Below, one piece after another: positions 16,698 through 24,900 of a DNA stretch of 64,000 bases. The notes under the pieces were generated by a model. It was not told the origin of the DNA, searched no databases, and saw only the letters and a list, made by a program, of their open reading frames with translations. The stretch's first letter is position 1. The number at the start of each line of letters is the position of its first letter. Source of the stretch: JAFGNB01 sp050304135 (lineage in GTDB: Bacteria > Fibrobacterota > Chitinivibrionia > Chitinivibrionales > Chitinispirillaceae); assembly GCA_050304135.1 (NCBI GenBank), contig JBNLDC010000002.1, forward strand, positions 1 through 64,000. The letters run 5' to 3'. A program made the position numbers and the translations under genes.

Positions 16698-17867
16698 ATG
16701 CGGGTACTCTATTTTGACATTGTCTGCGGAGCTGCAGGAGATATGCTTCTGGCTTCGCTTATTGATATGGGGTTTCCGGTTGGGCTTCTTGAGGAGCAAC
16801 TCGGCAGACTTCCGGTGGAACCCATTGAACTGAAGGTTGAAAAGGTATCCCGGAGTGGTGTGCGGTGCACACAAATTACTCCGAGCTTCGGACATTCACA
16901 CCATCACCGTCACCTTGAGGATCTGCTCGCCATATTCCGTGATGGAAATGTAGCGGCGGCGATTGTTGATCGATGCGAAAAGGTACTCACCCGGCTTGCC
17001 GATGCCGAGGCGAAGGTGCACGGTATCCCGAGGGAGAAGATACATTTTCACGAAGTGGGCGCTCTTGATACCATTGTCGATATACTCGGGGTCGTCATGG
17101 CGATCGATTATTTCAAGGTGGACGATGTCTGTTTTTCCACTTTGACCGACGGGCATGGAACAATAAAAGCGGCGCATGGGGTGATGCCGGTTCCGGTGCC
17201 GGCAACAGCGGTGATGCTGGAAGGCTTCAGGCATACAACACTGCCGATCACTACCGAGCTGCTGACTCCCACCGGTGTGGCACTGCTCACCGCACTTGGC
17301 CGCCAACTCCCCGATACCTGGGAGGGAACGGTAACTGCAACCGGATACGGGTGTGGCAGCAAGGAGTTCGAGGAACATCCCAATTTCATCCGGGCACTGC
17401 TCCTCGAAACCGGTGAGGATTCCGGGATTCCGGTCTCCGATACCGTACTGCAACTTGAAACAGATATGGATCACATCTCCGGTGAGGTCATGGGCGATGT
17501 CGCATCGCTACTGCTCAAGGCAGGCGCGCTGGATGTGAACTGGACGCCGCTGTACATGAAGAAAGGACGGCCGGGATACCGGTTGTCAGTGCTTGCAATC
17601 GAAGAAAAAGGAAAAGCCCTTGTTGATCTGATCATGCGGCACACCAGGACACTGGGGGTACGGGTACAAAAGATACACCGGGTTACCGCCGATCGTCGTG
17701 CGCTCACGGTTGCTCTTGACGGGGAAGTTGTCGAAGCAAAAGAGTGTACCTGTAACGGTGTGACCTTCACCAAACCCGAGTATGAGTCACTGGCTGCTAT
17801 GGCGAGGAAGCGGGGGGTATCGGTGATTGAAATGATGGAAGCGTTTATGCGGCGGAGCGGGGAGTAG
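16698..17867 (+). CDS. larC: LarC-family nickel insertion protein (P2TMN cofactor synthesis)
   Basis: A 389-residue LarC (TIGR00299/DUF111) protein. LarC loads nickel into pyridinium-3,5-bisthiocarboxylic acid mononucleotide, giving the nickel-pincer cofactor of lactate racemase and related enzymes, at the cost of CTP. Seen are the start MRVLYFDIVCGAAGDM, the His-rich SHHHRH stretch near residue 70, IHFHEVGALDTIVDI and the C-terminal part with ETDMDHISGEVMG and MKKGRPGY. Both LarC1 and LarC2 parts are in one open frame, with no programmed frameshift needed. larA, larB and larE are not nearby. AAAGGTG precedes the ATG. Confidence 0.9.
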   Translation: MRVLYFDIVCGAAGDMLLASLIDMGFPVGLLEEQLGRLPVEPIELKVEKVSRSGVRCTQITPSFGHSHHHRHLEDLLAIFRDGNVAAAIVDRCEKVLTRLADAEAKVHGIPREKIHFHEVGALDTIVDILGVVMAIDYFKVDDVCFSTLTDGHGTIKAAHGVMPVPVPATAVMLEGFRHTTLPITTELLTPTGVALLTALGRQLPDTWEGTVTATGYGCGSKEFEEHPNFIRALLLETGEDSGIPVSDTVLQLETDMDHISGEVMGDVASLLLKAGALDVNWTPLYMKKGRPGYRLSVLAIEEKGKALVDLIMRHTRTLGVRVQKIHRVTADRRALTVALDGEVVEAKECTCNGVTFTKPEYESLAAMARKRGVSVIEMMEAFMRRSGE

Positions 17868-17948
17868 CCGATTCGTCGTGAGGTGATCGCTCCCCCGGCT
17901 TGTCGCAACCCAGGAGACGTGTTACCGGTCGGTCTTGAATTCAGCCCC

Positions 17949-18944
17949 TCACACCGCCTCAATTTCTGGCGAGTAAACAATCCCCGCCTGATCACGGATC
18001 GTATCAAGCAACTGCATCAGCCGGACGGAGTGTCCCATTGACCAGAGTCCCGACTCCATCCGTCCCTCGTCAAGACACCGCATCACCTCGGCAGCTTCGT
18101 ACTGGTAGCCGTTGCCCGGCTCGTCGAACAGAATTTGTTCAACGGTTTCGTCGTCACGGATAAGATCAAGCGTGGTAGGGGTGTGCCAGTGGCTGTTGAG
18201 CCGCAGGATACCTGCACTTCCGTGGAGCAGTGTCTCGTTGCGTCCCGGAGCATTCAGTGTACTGAACAGGAGTGAGCGTTCGCCCTTCCGATGGGTACAA
18301 TTAATGCTGCAGAACGTATCGACACCCGTAGCATGCAGTGTGGCAGTTGCGGTAATGCCGGTAATCCGACTGCCGAGCGTCATGGCGCAGAAGACCGGGT
18401 AAATGCCGATATCAAGCAGCGATCCGCCGCCGATTTGCGGGTTGTAGATCCGATGGTACGGATCATAGGGAACATTCATACAGAAGTCCGATTCAATGAT
18501 CCGCAGCTCTCCGATCATCCCTGATGCGGCCAACTCTTCGCACCTGCGGAACGAAGGCAGAAACCGGGTCCAGAGAGCCTCCATGAAAAACAGTTTCTTC
18601 GCACGGGCGGACTGTACCATGATCTCCAGCTGTCTGCCGTTGATTGCGGCAGGTTTCTCGCAGAGAACATGTTTGCCATGGTCAAGGCAGAGCAGGGTAT
18701 TACGGTAGTGGCTGGTATGCCACGAGGCAATGTAGATAATATCGAGCTTGGGATCCCTGGCCAGCTCCTCGTAGGATCCGTAGACGTTCGGTATACCGAG
18801 TTCATCGGCAAATACCTGCGCCCGTTCAAGACTACGAGATCCCACGGCATACAGGTTGGCGTTCGGGAGGAGCTTCAGATCAGCGGCAAACTTTTGTGCA
18901 ATATGGCCTGCGCCGAGGATTGCCCAATTCCATGTTTTTCCCAT
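17949..18944 (-). CDS. Gfo/Idh/MocA-family oxidoreductase
   Basis: A 331-residue NAD(P)-dependent dehydrogenase. The Rossmann motif is WAILGAGHIAQKFA, followed by YIASWHTSHY and the family signature CEKPAA with its catalytic Lys (~residue 97). The C-terminal alpha/beta dimer domain shows GGGSLLDIGIYPVF, typical of the dihydrodiol-dehydrogenase/glucose-fructose-oxidoreductase branch. Substrates are sugars, inositols or diols; the specific one is unknown. The gene is convergent with larC, 81 bases away. GC and codon use match the neighbours. Confidence 0.88.
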   Translation of the reverse strand: MGKTWNWAILGAGHIAQKFAADLKLLPNANLYAVGSRSLERAQVFADELGIPNVYGSYEELARDPKLDIIYIASWHTSHYRNTLLCLDHGKHVLCEKPAAINGRQLEIMVQSARAKKLFFMEALWTRFLPSFRRCEELAASGMIGELRIIESDFCMNVPYDPYHRIYNPQIGGGSLLDIGIYPVFCAMTLGSRITGITATATLHATGVDTFCSINCTHRKGERSLLFSTLNAPGRNETLLHGSAGILRLNSHWHTPTTLDLIRDDETVEQILFDEPGNGYQYEAAEVMRCLDEGRMESGLWSMGHSVRLMQLLDTIRDQAGIVYSPEIEAV

Positions 18945-19479
18945 TCCGGTCCATCGCTTTCTAAATAGGATGATTTTTTTTTCATTTCACGGTCGGCAAG
19001 CACACACACCGACGTTGCATACCCTTTTTCACGACACTGCGCACTCTTCGATGAAACTGTCAATACCAAAGAGTTCGTTGTTCACCAGTGCAATGTTTTC
19101 AAGTAAAACGTAATTGGAAATTACCTCATGGTCATATTTGACGGTATAGTTGATCGGTCAGCATCTCGATGTTCTTATAGAGATCTTCCTGCTTCATCTC
19201 GAACATTTTCAGAAATACACGGATTTTCCCATGCATGGCAGCCTGCTTGAAAAAGTGTGCGTAACGGGTGTCTGATGTCGGTTCTTCCGGATGCCCCTTT
19301 TAATTATTCCACTGCTGGGGGTATCGGCGATTACTGTTCATGTATGCTACAGATTGAAAGGGAGCGCGAGCATTCGGGCAGTGAAAAAATACTCTGAATT
19401 GTGGTAAAATGATATGGGGGAAATCACTTTTGGACGCCGGGATTTTGAAGGGTGATGATTCACTGCTCCCGATAGGGGT
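18945..19479. other. Intergenic region holding an eroded gene
   Basis: Apart from the remnant at 19029-19320 I see nothing functional here. It lies between the end of the signalling operon and the oxidoreductase start. Confidence 0.45.
19029..19320 (-). pseudogene. Frameshifted remnant of an unidentified gene
   Basis: On the minus strand, about 300 bases read as plausible protein split over two frames. The first part (...DTRYAHFFKQAAMHGKIR, then FLKMFEMKQEDLYKNIEML) stops at 19132-19134. Shifting frame near that point gives YTVKYDHEVISNYVLLENI followed by ALVNNELFGIDSFIEEC, with a stop at 19029-19031. Its upstream side meets a stop shortly before residue HPEEPTSD, so no intact start remains. 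Amino-acid style is helical, with no family I recognise. Confidence 0.35.
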
Positions 19480-21435
19480 TTATAATAGCGTTCCGTCTTC
19501 CAGGGAGGGGCGTTTGCTGGTTAGGTGTCTATCAAGTATTTCTGCCAACTCCGCTTTTGTAAATGGCTTTATAAGTCTGTCGGCAAATCCATATTCGGCC
19601 GGATTGGCCATGACCGGATCTTCTGAATAACCACTGGAAACAAATGTTACCAAATTCCAATCGATTTTTTTTAATTGTTTTATTGTTTCCTTTCCCCCTT
19701 TTCCACCGGGAATGGTTAAATCAAGTATAGCTGCAACATATGGTTTTTTTGTGCGAAAAGCCTTGGTTGTCATCTCAATGGCTTCATCACCATGTACGGC
19801 ATATTCAATTGAATACCCCATCGATTTAAGCATGTCGCCTACAACCTCTCTGATATACTTTTCATCATCCATAATGAGTATGCGCCCCGTGCCTTTGTGT
19901 GCATATACCGTACCGGTGGTTTGCGTTGCAGTCGTTTTTTCTGAAGCGGGTAAATATATATGAAATGTCGTACCCTTACCCGGTTTTGAGTTCACGGTAA
20001 TTTTTCCATCATGTTTTTTAATGATGGAGTATACCGTCGCAAGTCCTAGTCCGTTACCTTTTTGTTTCGTCGTGAAGAACGGGTCGAAAATGCGTGATAG
20101 TATGATCGGTGGTATTCCGACACCGGTATCCGCAAAGGATAGATGAACGTATTTTCCCTGCTTGAAATATGAGTTTTCCCCCTGGTTGATCTCTATATTT
20201 TCAGCATTCACCGTAATAGTTCCGCCGCACGGCATGGCCTGAACGGCGTTGATGACAAGATTGTCAATGATTTGAGCGAATTGGTTCTCGTCGAAATCGC
20301 AAAGCCAGAGGTCGTCTGCAATGGTAAACAAAGCGGCGGTACTGGAACCGCTTAAGGCAAATTGCGTACTTTCCTTGATGATAGGGATGAGCGAACCGGT
20401 TTTTAGAACAGGAACCCCGCCTTTTGCAAATGTGAGGAGTTGGTACGTAAGATTCTTCGCACGGGAAAAGGTCTTCATCGCTTTTTCAAGATAATCAGCG
20501 GTCTTGCTTTCAGAATTGCATGTTTCAGTAGCGAGGTCGATATAGCCAAAGATACCACAAAGTAAATTGTTGAAGTCGTGTGCAATACCACCGGCGAGTA
20601 TACCGATGGCTTCCAATTTATCAGTTCGTTGTGCGTTTTCCAGTAATTTCTGTTTTTCGGTAATGTCGCGGAAAACCAGCACGACGCCGACTGTTTTATT
20701 GTCGGCGTCCTTGATTGGAGCACTGCTGTCGGCGATTATTCGCTCGGTGCCGTCCCGTGAAACCAGAATGGTGTGATTGGCAAGCTCGACACTATCGCCA
20801 GTTGAAAGAACCTTTTCAACCAGGTTTTCACAGGGTTGGCGGGTACTTTCATTGATAACTTTCAATACTTCGGCAAGCGGCTTTCCCGCTGCTTCACTCT
20901 GTGTCCATCCGGTGAGCATCTCGGCTACATTGTTAATGATGACTATTGCTCCAAGAGTATCGGTGGTTATCACTCCATCACCGATGCATCGCAGCGTTGT
21001 GTCAAGACGCTCTTTCTCCGCGGCAACGGCTTCTTCCGCCCGTTTGCGTTCTCTGCGGTTTTCCGCCTCGGCAAGCGCACGCTTGATAGCTGGTGCAAGG
21101 CGCGAGAGTTTTTGTTTGAGCACATAATCCGTAGCTCCTTTAGTCAACCCTTCAATTGCCGCATCTTCACCCATGGTTCCGGAAACAAAGATGAATGGTA
21201 TATCAGGGCATAGTTCCTGCGTCAGTCGGAGGGCTGACATGCCGTCGTACATCGGTAGTCGGAAATCGGCCAGGATAACGTCGTATCCCCCCCGGTGTAG
21301 TGCTTCTTCGAATTCAGGACCGGTTTGGACACTGGTTATTTGCCACTTCCAACGGGTTGCACCGAGGTTTTTGACGACAAGTTCTCTATCAGATGGATCA
21401 TCTTCCAGGTGCAGAATGCGGATTGGTTGCTCCAT
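19480..21435 (-). CDS. Hybrid histidine kinase (REC-PAS-HK-REC)
   Basis: A 651-residue cytoplasmic hybrid kinase. Order: receiver 1 (residues 1-125; acidic pair near 12-13, phospho-acceptor Asp57 in LADFRLP), coiled coil (130-150), PAS (~150-270; DGVITTDTLGAIVIINNVAE), HisKA with His286 in GIAHDFNNLL, ATPase (N-box IDNLVINAVQAM, G-boxes DTGVGIPP and GNGLGLATVYSI), then receiver 2 (~525-640; Asp in AILDLTIPGG and Lys in RLIKPF). It is the last gene of the minus-strand operon that starts with the giant kinase at 27480, 34 bases after the response regulator gene. The leading receiver suggests it is itself an acceptor from an upstream kinase. Confidence 0.92.
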   Translation of the reverse strand: MEQPIRILHLEDDPSDRELVVKNLGATRWKWQITSVQTGPEFEEALHRGGYDVILADFRLPMYDGMSALRLTQELCPDIPFIFVSGTMGEDAAIEGLTKGATDYVLKQKLSRLAPAIKRALAEAENRRERKRAEEAVAAEKERLDTTLRCIGDGVITTDTLGAIVIINNVAEMLTGWTQSEAAGKPLAEVLKVINESTRQPCENLVEKVLSTGDSVELANHTILVSRDGTERIIADSSAPIKDADNKTVGVVLVFRDITEKQKLLENAQRTDKLEAIGILAGGIAHDFNNLLCGIFGYIDLATETCNSESKTADYLEKAMKTFSRAKNLTYQLLTFAKGGVPVLKTGSLIPIIKESTQFALSGSSTAALFTIADDLWLCDFDENQFAQIIDNLVINAVQAMPCGGTITVNAENIEINQGENSYFKQGKYVHLSFADTGVGIPPIILSRIFDPFFTTKQKGNGLGLATVYSIIKKHDGKITVNSKPGKGTTFHIYLPASEKTTATQTTGTVYAHKGTGRILIMDDEKYIREVVGDMLKSMGYSIEYAVHGDEAIEMTTKAFRTKKPYVAAILDLTIPGGKGGKETIKQLKKIDWNLVTFVSSGYSEDPVMANPAEYGFADRLIKPFTKAELAEILDRHLTSKRPSLEDGTLL

Positions 21436-21469
21436 TTTACATCTTCCTTTTTTTAGAGATCGTCTAACG

Positions 21470-21916
21470 CTATTTTACGCTGTCCGGTGGTGTCTCGTTT
21501 AGCAGTGCCCAGAAAACACCGGTATTTTTTACTGCCTGGATAAATTCCACGAAATTCACCGGCTTAACAACATATGCGTTGATGCCGAGTTTGTAGCACT
21601 CCTTCAGATCCTGGTCTTCACACGAGGAGGTAAGGATCACAACAGGTATCAATCGCCTTTGTTCATCTTTTTTAAGCTGCCGCAAAAACTCCAGGCCACC
21701 CATTCGCGGCATTTTAAGATCGAGGAGTATCACTACCGGATTGCCTAAGGGTTTCTCTGCGAACTGACCTCTCCTGTGAAGGTAGTCCAATGCTTCGACG
21801 CCATCACGGGCAACCCCGATGTCGTTGACAAGTTTGCTTTCCTTGAGCGCGGTAAGTATCAATTCGATATCATTGGGGTCATCTTCCACAAGAAGCAAAT
21901 GTTTTATTTTTTGCAT
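21470..21916 (-). CDS. Single-domain response regulator (Rcp1/CheY-like)
   Basis: A 148-residue stand-alone receiver. The ATG at 21916 has AAAGGAG 8 bases upstream; a longer open frame to 21991 lies inside the preceding gene and is not needed. Motifs: VEDDPNDIEL (acidic pocket), ILLDLKMPRMGG (phospho-acceptor Asp), VVILTSS and AYVVKPVNF (Lys). The extended loop between the third strand and helix is of the Rcp1 type, regulators paired with bacteriophytochrome-like kinases. It follows the giant kinase gene after 2 bases, so the C-terminal histidine kinase of that protein is the likely phosphodonor. Confidence 0.92.
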   Translation of the reverse strand: MQKIKHLLLVEDDPNDIELILTALKESKLVNDIGVARDGVEALDYLHRRGQFAEKPLGNPVVILLDLKMPRMGGLEFLRQLKKDEQRRLIPVVILTSSCEDQDLKECYKLGINAYVVKPVNFVEFIQAVKNTGVFWALLNETPPDSVK

Positions 21917-21918
21917 AG

Positions 21919-24900
21919 CTACGCTCCTTTTTCCTGTAAAGGTAATGCTATAGAGAATGTTGCCCCCTGGTTTACATTCCCTTCGGCCCACACCCTGCCG
22001 CCATGTCTGCTGATAATGCGACGGATATTCGCCAGGCCGATGCCGGTACCCTCGAATTCCTCAACGTTATGCAGCCGTTGGAAAACACCGAACAATTTAT
22101 CGGCATAAGCCGGATCAAAACCAACGCCGTTGTCCCTGACAAACATAATAAGCTCTCCATCATTGAGGTGATAACCGATCTCGATCTCGGCCTGTTCACG
22201 CGTCCGGGTGAACTTGATCGCATTGGAGATCAGATTGACCATTACCGTTCGTAAAAGAGATCGGTCACCGGTGGTCATTGGGAAATCGGCGATATGCCAA
22301 TGGATATTCCTGCCGGTAATATCCGGGGAAAGCTCCTTGAGTATCTCAGGCACGATGGTATTGAAATCAACCTGTTGCCGGGCCATCTCCTTGCGCCCCA
22401 TGCGGGAAAAAGAGAGAAGATCGTCGATCAGGGTCCCCATGAACCTTGCGGCCCCGGAAATCCTGTCCATGTAATGCCTGCTCTCCTTATCAATTGAAGC
22501 GGCGGTCCGCTTCCTGAGAAGATCCATGAATCCGTCTATGTGCCGCAAGGGGGCGCGCAGGTCATGCGAAACGGAATAGGAAAAACTCTCCAGTTCTTTA
22601 TTCGCTGTTTCCAGTTGGGCGGTGCGCTCTGTCACACGATTTTCGAGTTGCTGGTTGAGTTTACGGATTTCCTCTTCCGCCTGTTTACGCTCGGTGATAT
22701 CACTGACCATTGCAAAGGAACCAAAAAACCGATGCTCATCGTCGAAGATGGGGGAAGCCGAAGCAAGAACCCACACGGTTTTCCCATCCTTGCGGCGTAA
22801 GCGGCGCTCAAAGAGCTCTGGTATACCCTTGCGACAGTTCTCCATTTTTTCGGCGTTATCGGGCAAATCCTCCTCGAACATAAAGGCGGTGACCACCTTT
22901 CCGTTCATCTCATCGGGTGAATAACCGAGCATTTCAGCCATTCTGGAGTTGACGAAAGAGGTCACGGCGTCCTTATCGATCTGCCAGATTCCCTCGTTGG
23001 CCGTATCCACAATGCGGCGGTACTTCACCTCGTTGGCCTGCAATGCTTCGTAAATCAGAGCGTTCTCTATTGCGATTACCGCCTGGGCGGCAATCATTTC
23101 TATGACGGTCAGCCTGTCGGGTGTGAAAACATGGGGGGCCAGATCGTTTTCCAGATAAAGCAACCCGATTAAACCGGACTGCTTGACTATGGGAAAACAC
23201 AATACGGATCTGGGGTGTTGGAGCGAGAAATAGGGGTCAGTGCAATAGGGATTCGGACCGGCGGCATCTTCAAGGAGAACCCTATTCCGACTGCGGCGGA
23301 CGTAATTGAGAATGGACACAGGGAACAGAGTTTCAGGAAGACCCTTGGCACGGTGAACCTTCATGACCACGTTCTGGTTTTCGACGCGGGCATCGGCAGC
23401 CAGAGTCAGTTCTTCCTTCCGGACCAGAAGCAGATAGCCTTGCCGGGCTCCGGCGTTTTCCAGCACTATGCGCATCAGGGTCTTGAGCAGGTTATCGAGA
23501 AGGATTTCGCCGGAGATGGCCTGCTGAGCCTGGACAACCGCGAGAATATCGATATTGTTGTTTCCCGTCGATAAAGTCCCGGTCGAAACGAGTGGATGGG
23601 CTTCGTGCAGTTGTGGGTAGCGTTGTTTCAGTTGCCGAACCTTACCGGCAGCCCCCCAGCGACCATAACAAGCCATCGCTTCCACCCGATAGGTCCTGGC
23701 GAACTTGTCGAAGCCCCGTTGCTGGTAGAAATCTGCAGCCAGTTCATAGGCCAGCGCTTCGTTCTCGACGAACCCATTTTCCCGGGCGGAAGCGATGGCC
23801 TTTTCGTAAAGTTGCATGGCGTCAAGGACACGATTTTCGAGGCGGGCGATCTCGGCCGACACCAGTGCATGCTTGTCTCCGAACGTTGGTGGATAGATGT
23901 CTGCCCACTCATGTAACTGCTCCTGGTGTGCCTTCAGGAGATCGTACCGTTCTGCCTGCTCGTTGACGGAAGAATGTCCATGGCGTGCCATGACCGCCAG
24001 AGCGGAGTAGCAATAATAGTCGAGCAACGGGGTTTGGCCGGCTGCGGCCCACATCAGGGACTTCGCCTTGTCCGCCGCCTCAAGAGCCTCGGTAAAGTCT
24101 CCAGAATGATAGCGTGCTTTCATCTTCAGCACCCAGTAAAACCACACCATTGTGGGCATCCGGTCTGTCGTCAGTTGTGCCTCGAACTGGGTCTCATCGA
24201 ACTGTGAATCGCTGAACGTTGAGAAGGTCGCTGTTTGGCCCTGCATGGTCGCGATGAAGCGCTGTTGACCAACGATGATGTCCGCGATGTCGTCATAGCG
24301 AGCCTTCCGGACGAAAGCCAGGCATTTTTGCGACTCTCTCCACACCTCATCGAGCGGCTCATTCCGAAGCAGAAGAGCTGCCACCAAATGGAACATACTG
24401 TAGCAGGCGAATGTCACCGCCCCGGTTTCTGTCGCGCTGCGAATGGCAGTCCGATGGAGATCGATCACGTTCGCGAGTGGATGAGTCCAGAAGGCAACCA
24501 TACCCATTGAGAAGTTGATTTGTGCCTGGTGGGCGACAAACCCATGCTTCTCAACCAGATCGCAAGCCAATTTGGCGAAACGATGACCATCGTGGTACCG
24601 GTGAAAATCAGGACCGAGGAACACGCCGAGACCGGAGTAGCCGTGTGCAGATGGACCGCTCACTCCGTGCAGAAGGCTGATGTTTACCATTCGGCAAACA
24701 GCCTGGCGAAACAAATTCATATCGGCAAAATATGACGGAGGGAGCAGGGCCGAGAGCATATTCATGGCAGCCTGTAATTCCGGATCGGTGATCAGCGGCT
24801 GGTCGATAAGCGTCTCGATCCGGCGTCCGGCCAGGTTCCGCCAGACGGCTTCGTATTCCTCCAGGACCTGCTCCCATACGGGGTGAACAGGAAAGTCGAT

